Assembly (NCBI GenBank): GCA_015039365.1
Contig: WION01000089.1
Span: 62,001 to 126,000, forward strand
Direction: 5' to 3'
DNA from: Amanita rubescens
Taxonomy: Eukaryota > Basidiomycota > Agaricomycetes > Agaricales > Amanitaceae
DNA length: 64,000 nt
Positions 9,600 through 20,474 of the stretch are shown in pieces. The notes beneath the pieces were generated by a model. The model was not told where the DNA came from and ran no database searches. It saw only the letters and a program-made list of their open reading frames with translations. The translations under genes and the position numbers were made by a program. How positions within the stretch are numbered: the first letter of the stretch is position 1; every line of letters starts with the position of its first letter.

Positions 9600-11339
9600 A
9601 TGCTTGTCCAAAAGGTGCGTTACTGTATCCAGCCACGGCTCTCTCTCGCGACGCTTAACGGAAATAGCTTCTCGTTGCACTGGCGCTGCCGCTGTTGTTT
9701 TGCACAGTCACTCTTGGTTCAGGCCCCGACTTCCCTGCGTGCCTACAGCAAATCCTCCAAAGCAACGGTTCGCTCGAAGGCACCGTTGATGTCAACGGAC
9801 ATCCTACAACAAACATAAGCCAGATAACTGGGCTCATGTACGATCGTTGCGTAGCAGATTGTGGGCATGGTCCAGTCAATTTTGATTGGCACACGTTCTC
9901 CCAGCAATTTACTTCGTGGCTTCTCCCGTGGCTAGCCCTTATTTCTCAACTGCCGTACGGTTCACGGGATACGCTAAGCAACTGCCTCGCTGTGCTCTTG
10001 ACGGTTGGGTCTCCGACCCTTGCAGCATACTCCCTCGCACTCGCCGTTATCAGTAATCGATGGATGGTCAAACGGTTTGGAAGGAGCGGCTACTATCCCA
10101 TTCATCACTTGGAGTTTGCAGCCCAGACCCTGAGTAATCTTCAACAGGTATCTCTGGAGCTTCCCAACGCGGCACACAATGTGCTGCCATCCCTAATCGT
10201 TGATCGAAGGAACCAGCCGTGGTTGGAAGAGCTCGCTCATGGGCTTGAATATGCAGTTCCAAAGTGGACATTATCCTCGATCATGTCCGTTGTGTATGTC
10301 GCATTAGCCGATCTCTTCACGTGGATCGATACCCTTTCCGGACCTCTTTCCAACATTGTCGTCAATGCCACTGGAGAAAGTATTTCGTCACTTTGTTGTG
10401 TTTCTTACCCATCGTCATTGGGAACCTGCAACTATCCCCTAAAACCGACTCGAATCGCATTCGTAGAGCTTTTAACAACGCCGAATCCCACCTCGTCACT
10501 ACTGCTGATGAAGGCTCGCCGGAACAAGCTCGTGTCAGTGGCCCCCTATTAATAAATATGGAATCCCAAGCTACCATCGATGAGGATGAACTAGCGCCTG
10601 TGTACTTTTATGCCCGAGCCTTCACATGGATACGCGTGGTACGGGAAGTAGCTGACGGTTTTGACGCTGCTTCACAACATGCATCCGGTCATCGTACAAA
10701 TACGCAACATGATTCATATGAAATTTTTACCATTTTCGCGACATCCACGCTTCTGGCATTATTTCTACAGTGGGGTACGACGGGAGCTGCGATTATGGCC
10801 ATGTTCTTCACACCCACCAAAGGTCGGCTCATCCGATTATGATCGTGTGCTGCCATTCTTACGGATTTCATCTAGGCCTTGGATGCCGTTCCGGAGCTTA
10901 CCTGCTCTACGGAGTCAACTCCACTTTGATTTGGTTCCTCTGCGTCCTATCAAGTGTTCTTGCTCATTACTACAAGAAGGGGACTCGTATCAGCACATTT
11001 ATTTGGGGAACTTCCCTCGTTCTTCGTTACACAGCTAAATGTCTTGCTGCGGGTAATACCGTATGGCTGTTTCTGACCGCAATACTTCAATTCGGAAATC
11101 TTGACGATACTTGCTGGTGTAACTCGAGCAAGCTCAGTCTTCACAGTAAAGCATACACTGTGATAATTTATACGGACTCGTTTTTGGCGGGCATCAAGAT
11201 AGCTTGGGCTGGTGGGCTTGCGATGGCATTTTTGACAGCAGCCTTGTTCCTTATTGCGCTCAACGTTTTCCCGAGACGTCTGGCGAAGGAGCCGGATCCC
11301 CGTATACTGTTGCAGCGGATGGGTGCGAGCAGGCACTAG
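9600..11339 (+). pseudogene. Multi-spanning membrane protein, copy 3 (type I, frameshifted)
   Basis: The exon plan matches the family: 9600-9614 (MLVQK), 9668-10822 and 10876-11339, with signal peptide LLVALALPLLFCTVTLGSGP. In exon 2, where all other copies read TCGCTTTGGTTATG or close, this copy has TCACTTTGTTGTG at about 10388-10400, one G short. The frame is lost after SISSL and the normal sequence (CFLPIVIGNLQLSPKT) continues in the next frame to a normal exon 3 and stop. The loop after DGFDAASQHASGHR is also about 15 residues shorter than in the other type I copies. Apart from this single base the gene looks intact, so it is either a young pseudogene or an assembly error. Upstream dyad and TATA-like sequence are retained. 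Confidence 0.75.
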
Positions 11340-11424
11340 GAACCTATGCCTATTAGGTATTGATGTATTCTTTGAATCTTTACGGTCTGCGCACGTAATG
11401 TCTTATAATACATTGATGGTACCG

Positions 11425-11740
11425 ATACCAAGGCCTTTAGCTAGTTTTGGATATCCAGGAAAAACCGTTTTAAAGTACGTATCGTCATCTTTCGGTAGTC
11501 TCCCGTAGTCAGACCAATAAATTCGGTCTTTTTTGACGTGATGCACGACGACACTCGACTACATCACCGCCCCACAACGATTTTAACAATAGTTAAAAAA
11601 AATTGTAATCAAACCTCGTATTTTTATCTCTGAAGAAGTGAATCTCTTCAGATCCTTCGTTTTCCGTACGGGTTGTCCCACCTGTTGAGAAATGCGTCGG
11701 ACAAATTTTGGTCACCCATGGCGACCTCGGAAATCCCGTT
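11425..11740 (-). pseudogene. Phosphomannomutase relic behind copy 3
   Basis: On the - strand the sequence encodes EEIHFFRDK in one frame, matching the EEIHFFGDK motif of phosphomannomutase, with a decayed trace of the FPNGWDK segment (FLNRWDN) just before it. The C-terminal helix region around 11430-11470 has the same words as behind copies 2 and 5 (CTAGTTTTGGA-ATCCAGGAAAAA). Frames are broken. Confidence 0.6.
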
Positions 11741-12099
11741 TATCGCAAAAGATGACGCCTTACAGTGACGTTCCTCTTCAAATCTGCCCATGTTCCTTGT
11801 ACTCCTTCGTCCTCCCAAAATACCGAATGTGTCGACTTCGAGAGTTACTTCGCTAGTAAATCCAGACGATTGGTCTACCATGGACTTAACTGTAACTGTG
11901 ACTCGCATTAAAACTTCCCTCGGCGGAATGGTACAAAGACACTTACTTCAAAGTGGACATCTCTCCCTCGACCTCCGTCAAGGACGGACACATCATGTTC
12001 ACATTTCAGACCAACTCCCGGACACCTTCAACATCAGGAACAACGGCTTGTCCCGCCAACTTTCACTGACATTCGACCTCCAACGTAACGGGAGTGACT

Positions 12100-12576
12100 T
12101 CAACTGCTAATGGTCGTAATCTGTGCAAAGCATAAACCGGAAGTAGGAAATACAAGAAACGAGACAACGAACCTGATAACTATTCCGTTTACCGCGTTCA
12201 ATTTTCTTGTCCAAATCTCAAAGTGCGACGTCTTGGTCACCTTTGCGATATTTCGCACTGGCGCCGTCAAGTTGGCTGCTAGATTGTTACGACATCCGTC
12301 AATTGGCTCCATCCCTTCTACGTCCCTCACAACAGCTTGTCCACCCAACTTGAAAAGTCCATTGCATGCGGGCCGAATTGCCGTGGAGAACGTTTGGAAG
12401 GAAATCTGGGCGCAGTGGTTGGCGTAATGCGGGATCAATGCCAATACGGTGACGATGCCAGAGTCAAATTCGTCGCCCATTAGTTGAATGTTCAATGCCC
12501 GAATCAACGCTGAAATCTTTGCGTGCGCGTGATGCGTGACATGTGATGCCCGCTTACTAATCGTTCCGTAGCTCAA
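12100..12576 (-). CDS. Uncharacterised open frame, 158 residues
   Basis: This open frame lies immediately upstream of, and divergent from, the kinase-like gene at 12594. Its bases around 12415-12490 recur in mutated form at about 17910-17990 (GGCGTAATGCGGGAT, ACGATGCCAGA), so it is part of a duplicated sequence. Residues such as FDSGIVTVLALIPHYANHC are protein-like, but I recognise no domain and cannot tell a gene from a relic. Only 17 bases separate it from the next start codon. Confidence 0.25.
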   Translation of the reverse strand: MSYGTISKRASHVTHHAHAKISALIRALNIQLMGDEFDSGIVTVLALIPHYANHCAQISFQTFSTAIRPACNGLFKLGGQAVVRDVEGMEPIDGCRNNLAANLTAPVRNIAKVTKTSHFEIWTRKLNAVNGIVIRFVVSFLVFPTSGLCFAQITTISS

Positions 12577-12593
12577 CTCTTCGAACCGCCAGC

Positions 12594-14740
12594 ATGTCGC
12601 ACGAGTCGGCCAATATAATAAATTGGGTGTTCTATCATCCAGATCGTCCAGACCATTTTTCCACAGTTTTTACCCCAGACTTTTGTCGTGTTCAAGAAGA
12701 AGACTTGGAGAAACGCGTGGGCGACTGGATTCAACCAACTTTCGCCCATCGCATACGGAACCGGTACAAGTTCGACCTAGATGAAGATTCAATTCAGATT
12801 GCACAGGTGCTCCCTCTCGAAAATTGTCATAGAGTAACTGGATTGATGACCAGTGATAGCCGAAGAGGGCAGTGGAAGTTCTTTTCGTTGATCATAAATG
12901 GGCACAGAACTTGAATTTACTGGTCGACCCTCGTGAAAGCTTCCAATTTATACCACTAAGACACGGAATAAGGCAACTTCTGACGATTCTCCGCGTAGAT
13001 CAAAATCCTGACCATCTTCATCTCGTCGTGACCGCCGAGGCGGAAAATAAAGATAAAGTTGGGGATATTAGAAAGACATACTACTCCCTACTGACACTCG
13101 TTTCCAGACAGCAGTGAAAAGAAAACGCGATGACCCTAGTTAGTCCTCTTCTGATGCAGCCCAAACTAAGTACTAATCACGCGCTATAGTTAACGTATCG
13201 CGAAAATTATTCGGTCTATGGGCAACACCAGTCAAGCAGAACCTCGTGCACCTGAAAGAATATCTTGAGAGGCCTCTTGATCCAGATTGGAAGGTCCCGT
13301 TGTCGCACGTCGAGTGGAAGAATCTTTTGGTCAGTGGAGTTCATGATCATGCATGCCACGACCAAGACCTCGAATTGCTGTTTAAGCAATGTGAAGATGA
13401 AACTGCTCCTGAAGCTCGACATCAGTTGGAGACGGCAATTTTATATGGTCCACGCGGCTCAGGCGGTACTGAAGATTCACTTCATTGCTTCTGGGATGAC
13501 AACATCAGAAACATCCTCATTCAATGCTTGAATGCTAAGAGCATTCGTAATAGCAACCAGGGTACAGAAACTGGAGTTTTCCGACCTGATTTTGGTCTCC
13601 TACTCGCCGACAGTTGCGTATTTCGAGGCGAAGAAAAGCCAGAGTCGGGAGGGAAGAACGGACCTAAAGATGAACTCAAAGACAAGACCCGATGGGTATA
13701 TGATCCAGCCCCTTATATTCTCGGTTGGTAGTCGTTTGTGCTTGAGTAGGTTTTCAGTCATTGACTTTTTGGTCTAGCTTATTACGCCATTGGGGTCAGT
13801 GTCACCCTCGCAGCTATATTGCCACCAAAAGATGGAGAAATTCGGGTTATGGATCTAATAAAGGCTGATCTTTCTTCACGAGCTGAACGTATCAAGAATG
13901 CTTCAAGGATGATCAAGATGTGCGGCATTCTTCAGTGGCTTCAGCAGGTAATCGGAGAGGGCAAAGATGAAGATATGCTTGTGCAGACCCGGTGGGCATG
14001 TTTCTTCTGCTGCCGTCTGGTATATTGACTCCAGGCTCAGCGAGGGTGGCAAGTCGATTACATATTTTACATCACATGTGCGCAAGACGTATGGATTAGG
14101 GGGTGATGTCGATTGCAGGGGGGATGAGGCCGATGGCAAAAAGCGCATCGAACATCTACAGGCGATCTATGCGGCATTAGCTTCGAAGCGTGTTCCTAAC
14201 GTGGACCGGCTTAAGAAAGCCGAAATTCTGCACCGTGTACGTGGCTCGTTCGTCGATCTGGAGCCAGTGGGCTTTAGCGCAGGTCCTAAATCACTCTTGG
14301 ATGTTCGAAATGCTGTAGTGTGTATCCTCGAAGCTCTCAAGGTAGTCTCGATTTTTTTCTACTTCATTAACTAATGCTCTAGTCAGGTAGCCCACGCTTA
14401 TCCGCCAGTATTTCATCGCGATATCCGTTGGCCGAATATTATGCAAAGCCGTGAAGACACTTCCAAGTGGTTTCTGATCGACTGGGAAGATTCTTCCTTT
14501 GCCCCAACGAAAGCAGCACCACACTTAAGCCATACCGAGCATTCACCAAAGGTATGTGAAGATAATCATGGTGCGGATGTGGATATATGGGCAGTTGGGC
14601 GGCTTTTATGCACTGCACGACGGCGGACTCCAGCTCTCGTGGACCTTGGACAGAGGATGAAGGACGGTCACGTTTTGAGTGCTGAGCAGGGATTGAAAGA
14701 AATATGTGATCTCCCCGAGGAGCTCTTTCACGAACATTAG
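12594..14740 (+). CDS. Crinkler-like protein with PD-(D/E)XK-like and protein-kinase-like regions
   Basis: Exons: 12594-12806, 12866-13057, 13108-13138, 13190-13723, 13778 to about 13985, then to 14341, and 14387-14740. The N-terminal 130 residues end in DHLHLVVTAE, the way Crinkler header domains end, then a basic VKRKRDD stretch that could be a nuclear signal. The middle has RPDFGLLLAD followed by FRGEEK, the D...ExK spacing of restriction-endonuclease-fold domains. The C-terminal part is kinase-like: VRKTYG (possible beta-3 lysine), FHRDIRWPNIM (HRD loop with Asp and Asn) and LIDWED in place of DFG, then DVDIWAVGRLL. Header, nuclease-fold and kinase in this order is known from Crinkler-type proteins (established knowledge). 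One phase problem remains: between LQWLQQ (13949) and GGHVSSAAVW (13995) no normal intron keeps the frame, so there is either a sequence error, an unusual splice (GTGCGG at about 13920 to GCAG at 13988 would work) or a real frameshift. Confidence 0.6.
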
Positions 14741-16260
14741 ACAATAAAAGCTGGGTGTTGAATGTGAATGCACGGCACGCAATCCCTTTCACCACCGCTG
14801 ACCGGCTTCGTTCAAGGTGAGTTGCAAATGAATTGTACAGTATACTATCTGACGCACTTTCCAATCTGCTTATGCCCTGCCCTTTCCTTTCCATCTCTGC
14901 CTGCCGCATACACTCCAGGCCTGAGCACATCTGGGTTGGGTATAGAAAAGAAAAGACGACGACGACGTTTTCCTTGCTCTAACACGTGTTTTCCTCGAGT
15001 CCTTCTCTTGCAATGCACGCTATCTAATTCACGTCAGTGATGCGCACCAGCTCACGCTCATGCCAACTCAGCTCCTTCAGCTCGGCCCACCACTCCTTCC
15101 TCATAGCCCAGATCGACTACGGGGCTGACGACGACGACCACGGATATCTTTCCTTCGTCTTCCGTAGGCCCTATCAGTGCCACGCCAGAGTGGCACCCAC
15201 TTGACGTTCCCTTCGCTCGCTCGCTCCTTCCCTGCTTTCCTAATGCCATAGTACAACATTGGCAACCTCATCGCGTACGCACCTCTGTTACGACTCCGGA
15301 AAAACTGTTACGGTCAGCCTTCGTTGATTCTGTTTCTCAGTAGTTTCGGATCCAGTGTTCAACGTGATACTCTTCTGGGAGTTTTAATTGTTAATGAATG
15401 AGTTCGATCCATGTTCACTGGCCTGAACCAAAACAGGTTCATTCAACTTTTGCGATATACCTCAGTACACGACCTCCAGGCAAACAGACGCCGAGCTTGC
15501 GATCTGATTTGTCTTTCCGATTTGGTTCTACGCCTTTGACACCCACAGGAATGCTGGCGCAGACTGAAGACAAGATTTGGGGCTCTTGGCATCTCTCTCA
15601 TCTTGTTGCTCGTGATATTTCCCAGGTGCAAAACTCGATCCCACCGTATTGAAGGCAATATATACAATTATCTCATTCTGCTGCTCGCACGCTCTGATCG
15701 GGGCATTTAGGAAATCGCTGGCGTCGACTCGCGTGACAGGCCAGTTTCACCCTGATGTCTCACTGGGAGTGGAACATGATCTGTGTTGATGAACGGCCTC
15801 GCTTGCCATCGAGCGAAGTATCTCGTTTAATCAATGATTGTAATCGATCCCCTTTCGTGCACTACGAGCCATTTTCCCTTGATAGTGTTACGAACAAGTT
15901 ACTCCACAACAGGTGCTTTTGATCGATCTACTAGTAAAAACATACTTTTAGGATTCAAATCAGCGAGAATGACCATGCGGAACCTGTATTGGACGAAGTC
16001 GGCGTTTGTAGGTTCTGGTGAGACTATTGATAATCAACATATATCGCGAGATTGTGGTACTAAGGTTGATTCGACTCGATGCATGTTTCCTCGCCCAACC
16101 CGCCCTTTTTTGCGGAAGGAGTGTAGTCATAGTCAAATGGGTCGCTCACGAATCTGCGAACTGCGCTCAAGAAGCATCACCGACTTCAAATTGAAAAATG
16201 AACTAGAAACTTGTTTAGAAAATGGATTAGCGGAAGCGAAAACGCCTACGGACTAGCAGC
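14741..16260. other. No gene supported; duplicated block at 15760-16260
   Basis: An 84-residue open frame at 15398-15652 has no recognisable features. The block about 15760-16060 resembles about 25380-26290 (CTTCGCTTGCCAT...GCGAAGTATCTCGTTT, GTTACGAACAAGTTACTC, ATTGATAATCAA), so it is a diverged duplicate of the sequence between copy 5 and the first permease gene. Confidence 0.5.
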
Positions 16261-16261
16261 G

Positions 16262-16385
16262 GCTCGGACAGCGTCAGCACTTCGTCCTTGGTAAGATGCA
16301 CGTCCTTGTTCTTGTCATGAATGTTGAGGAACCATTCAATGCTCTCCGTTAAGTCATTGAACATGACACGGTACACCATCTAAGC
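16262..16385 (-). pseudogene. EF-hand protein fragment
   Basis: On the - strand the frame reads MFNDLTESIEWFLNIHDKNK then DVHLTKDEVLTLSEPL. The loop DKNKDVHLTKDE fits a calcium-binding EF-hand except that the usual glycine at position 6 is valine. The phrase resembles the C-terminal EF-hand of fungal TBC-domain Rab GAPs, which is my best guess only. No neighbouring exon completes it. The following 500 bases on the - strand contain one hydrophobic open stretch (FIDVVLLLGYVMSGCVVV) of unknown relation. Confidence 0.45.
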
Positions 16386-18210
16386 CGGACACGCGATACT
16401 ACAATCAGCGGGTACAGATCAGGAAGAAGAATTAAAACCTCCGCCTACCTGGAACGACAACGCACCCCGACATGACGTATCCCAGAAGCAGAACGACGTC
16501 AATAAAGTTCCACAGCCTCACGATTGGCACACGCCGCTATCAAACGAGCAAGTATCAGCAAAACTCTCCATGACAAACGAGAGCTCACCATCAAACCGAT
16601 CATAACAATCTTCTCATCCCGAGCCTACGTCGCAATCTCGCTCAAAAGTGGCGGAACGTGCGCAACCCGATCCTCGTCACGCTTCTCCCCATCCCCATCA
16701 TTGGTCAAGAACAATGACTATGGTGGGAGTCGCAGGCGGCGGCGGCATAATACACATCGTCTTAACGGACGAGATCCCGCTTGTTCCTTGCTGAATCTGC
16801 CCAAAGTCTTGAGGTTCTGAATCACGACATGCTTAGAGAAGGGAGAAGGAGCTCTTGGAAGCGCGTAATTGCACGCGATCGGGGTTGGATGGTCGAGGGA
16901 GGCGAGGTATTCCCTCATCACACAGAACGACAACGTGAGTGGTATTGTCTCCAGTACGTACTTGAGGAAACTACTCTGAGCTTGTAGTGGCTTCCAACGG
17001 TCATTAACACGAGAAATTCAACATAGAAAAGGTTACACGTCCTACTTGAAACAAGAGCTTGAGCCCCGTGCAGAAGAAAAAGCCCACCATCCGGAGACCA
17101 TAGGCACACTGTTGATATATCGGACACCTCTGTCAGCATCTGATCACGAAATGAGTGAGATTTCATATACGAAACCGTGGTATGGATGCTCTCTAGCAGA
17201 AGTACCATCACTCTCTTCGCTAATTATACTACCACCTTGTCGTTCGTTGTCAGCAACGTTGGTGGATACAAGAGCCTCCAAATAACACGTCTTGACAGCT
17301 GATGTTTTCAGCGCATCTCGAAGTATCAGGCGCAACAGGCATCCGGGGTTGGGTGTAACGCGTAAAGATGTCAGTACTAGTTGATCCCCTGTCGATGGGA
17401 CGTCAACCGCCAGGGAGAAACACAAGACCAGGTTACGTACCTCGGTCATTGATGGGCGGATGGTGGCAGTGCAGAGTCTGCATATTTGGTTCCGGGATTT
17501 CCGGGGAGTGGCGCTTACCAAAAAGGCAAGCGTTGGCACAAGCACATTACTACATCCCGCGAACCCAAAACCCCATCACAAGAGTCCTTCATTTCAGAAC
17601 AAGGAAGATAAGAATCTTTCCGGAGAAATCGCTGCCACCGATAGCCGCTGACATACACCTTGTACAAAACAGGCCCTTTCACTTCATTAACAATAACATA
17701 AAGTTGTGCCTTCATGCTGGTAAACGCAAACATGACCGGCCACGCGTTTACGGAGTGGATAGGGAGAGAACTCGGCGCAAATATTATTATCGTTATCAGT
17801 ATGTTGACATGAGACATGACATTGCCCGAGTAGTAACGCTGCACGTAGGTCCGCTGCCAGCGTGTCTGACATGACAACACTCAAGGAAATTTTATGACTT
17901 GGAATGCCACTCCGGGCGCAGCGGCGTAATGCGGGATTCAATGACGATGCCAGAATCAGATTCGTTACTCACCTGTTGCAAGTCTGAATTTTCGCGAATA
18001 GGAAAAGGGTATCTGTTTCAGCCACGACCCCACCAGCGGTCAACAGCATTTGGCTGACCATCGATCATCGATCAGCCACATCAATACATCAAATCATGTT
18101 ATGCCGTTCAATGCGGAGAGGAGAGTGTTGGCATGCGGCATGCGCGAGCATGAAACTGACATATTTACAAAAGTCTTGTATGTCACAATACAATCATAAT
18201 CGCGACTGAT
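16386..18210. other. No gene supported
   Basis: Several overlapping open frames of 60 to 168 residues occur on both strands, none with recognisable motifs. About 17900-17990 is a mutated repeat of about 12415-12490. This stretch is best read as decayed sequence. Confidence 0.45.
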
Positions 18211-18214
18211 CATA

Positions 18215-18562
18215 TCAGCAAAGTTGGCAACCCGTTCCCTTCATCGCCCCCGTCATCCCTCGTACAGTACGCAGTGCCCCCCTGGCCAGGTCGGTGGCAT
18301 CTTTGAGGTGTGGCCATCCTTCGATTCCTGCACTTTTCTGGACTCGGAGACTCGTGCTGCTTTTAGTTGACACTGCCGGAATCCACGCAACAGAATTTGT
18401 CGATCTCCTTGTTATGTAACGCACAGCCTCACTACTTATTCTTTCAGGCGTGGAATCCATTGCGGGAACTGACATTTTAGGGCCGCATAACAAAATGGCT
18501 ACTGTATTAGGACAAGCTGAAGGGGCGAGACGCAGGACATGTCCGAGTAACGCGAATGGCAC
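18215..18562 (-). CDS. Uncharacterised open frame upstream of copy 4 (possible first exon or relic)
   Basis: The part from MSVPAMDSTPERISSEAVRY to ARGALRTVRG is hydrophilic and protein-like. The segment around 18425-18460 (ACGCCTGAAAGAATAAGTAGTGA on the - strand) recurs on the + strand at 31837-31860, upstream of copy 6, so the two type II membrane genes share this divergent neighbour. At 31814 the frame soon breaks. I do not recognise the family; it could be the first exon of a larger gene that was lost. Confidence 0.3.
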   Translation of the reverse strand: MPFALLGHVLRLAPSACPNTVAILLCGPKMSVPAMDSTPERISSEAVRYITRRSTNSVAWIPAVSTKSSTSLRVQKSAGIEGWPHLKDATDLARGALRTVRGMTGAMKGTGCQLC

Positions 18563-18644
18563 AGCCGTAGGCGAGCCCCCTGAAGCTTGTTAGGACCGTT
18601 TATGTCAAGATGAAAGGAAAAAGGGCGGGATGTGGATTAGAAAA

Positions 18645-18650
18645 TATAAA
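18645..18650 (+). promoter_or_regulatory. TATA box of copy 4
   Basis: TATAAA lies 33 bases before the start codon. Copy 6 has TATAAA at 31757-31762 on its own strand, 40 bases before its start. Confidence 0.5.
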
Positions 18651-18682
18651 CACGTCCTTTATGGTATGAGTCGTCACTCCAA

Positions 18683-20474
18683 ATGCTTCTCCTTAAGGTT
18701 CGTCACTATATCCAGCCATAGACCACACGGCGCTTAACCCAAAGTGACAGCCTCTTGTTGTGCTGACGTTTCTGCTTTCGCTCCTGTCGTTCTGCAACGT
18801 TGCTTTCGGTTCTGGCCCCAACAAAGTGTGCCTTCAGAATGCACTCAATAGCTCGCTCGAAGGTACTGTCGACCAAAAGGGAAATCCAACGACAAACATA
18901 AGCCAGATAGTTGGGATCACATACGATCGTTGTGTAGCAGCTTGTGGGTATGGATCGGTCCAGTTTTATTGGCCGAAATTTTCCGCAGAGTTCACTTCTT
19001 GGCTCCTGCCTTGGCTAGCTCTTATTTCCCAGCTACCATACGGCTCAGGAGACGCACTAAGCAACTGTTTAGCTATGCTCTTGACAGTTGGATCTCCCAC
19101 CCTCGCGGCGTATTCTCTCGCACTCGCTGTTATCAGTAACCGATGGATGGTCAAACGGTTCGAACTAATCACCTACCCCAACAGTAACCTGGCTGCCCAA
19201 ACTCTGGGTGAACTTCAGCAGGTGTCTCTTATCATTCCAGAAGAGGAGCATGTGCTGCCATCCCTGATTGTTCTGCCTGATAACGAGATTTGGTGGAGAA
19301 GACTGGCTCGTGGACTTGACTATATGGTACCGACATGGACTTTGGCCTCAATAATGTCTGTTCTATTTGTTGTATTGACCGACATCTTCAATTGGTCAAA
19401 CGTCTTTTCAGGTACTCTTGTCGACATCTCCAGGAACAGCGGAGGATCCTTTTCGTCACTTTGGTCATGTTTCTTGCCTATCCTCATAGGTTACCTCCAA
19501 TTATCCCCAAAGAGCGAATGTGATCGGATTCGCAGAGCATTCGACTACGCCAATTCTTCCTTCCATGTCACCACAGACGAAGGCATACCTAAACCCGGCC
19601 GCGGCTCTCTATTGATTAAAGTCCGAACTGCGTCCCGTGATCCCATTGACGAAGACGAGATAAGCTCGGCGCCTATCTTCTTCTACGCACGGGCTTTTAA
19701 TTGGCTTCGTATGGTGCGGAAAGTAGCCGACGGCTTTGATGCCGCCTCACGACACGCATCCGATTGTCACATGGACGGTATTCCTCCCAGAACACGGCAG
19801 CAAGTGGTCGAATATTGCAAGAGCAATGATCAAATTGATGGGAACACGCACAGATTCTTCAACATCTTCTTGATATCGGCGTTCCTCGCGATATTGTTAC
19901 AATGGGGCACCACCGGATCTGGAATTATGGCCATGTATTTCACATCTCCCAAAGGTCAGCGCGTTTTATCATTATCGTCGAATTTTCGCTAATAAAATAT
20001 TTAGGCCTTGGATGCCATTCCGGAGCGTATCTGTTTTATGCATGCCTCTCCACTCTGATCTGGCTGCTCTGCGTCGCATCAAGTGTCCTTTCCTATAGCT
20101 ATAACTCATCTCAGAAACACAGCGCAATCGTTCAGGGACTATCTATCGCTTTTCGTCGCATGGCTAAAATCTTGGCTACGGTCAATGCAATCTGGCTGTT
20201 CTTGACTGCAATATATCAATATAGCAATCTGGGCCATAATTGCTGGTGTAATTCGAGTAAACTCAGTCTTCACCAAAAGGCATATATTATGGTAATAACC
20301 CCAGATGATCTCGCGAGTAGCGAGGTAGCCATTTGGATCGGCGGATTGGTGATGTCATTTGTTGCGCCGGGCCTGTTCCTCCTCGCCATCAATCTTTTGC
20401 GCAAACGCCCCGAACGGCTGTATAATCCATTGGATGGATGGGAAGAGTTACAGACTTTGAATACTCGTCACTAG
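18683..20474 (+). CDS. Multi-spanning membrane protein, copy 4 (type II, complete)
   Basis: Exons are 18683-18697 (MLLLK), 18751-19954 and 20005-20474, giving 562 residues. The signal peptide is PLVVLTFLLSLLSFCNVAFG, followed by a short extracellular-type region with paired cysteines (YDRCVAACGYG). Hydrophobic segments: SWLLPWLALISQL, the SPTLAAYSLALAVI stretch, WTLASIMSVLFVVLTDIF, FLPILIGYLQL, FLISAFLAILLQWGTTGSG, YLFYACLSTLIWLLCVASS, ILATVNAIWLFLTAIYQ and WIGGLVMSFVAPGLFLLAINLL. The motif DPIDEDEISSAPIFFYARAF and CWCNSSKLSL are shared with type I. Compared with type I copies it has ITYPNS in place of the GRSNYPN loop and CHMDG for DHRTNG. It is most like copy 6 and lacks the AAGATGAC dyad seen before type I genes. 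The function is unknown. Confidence 0.85.
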
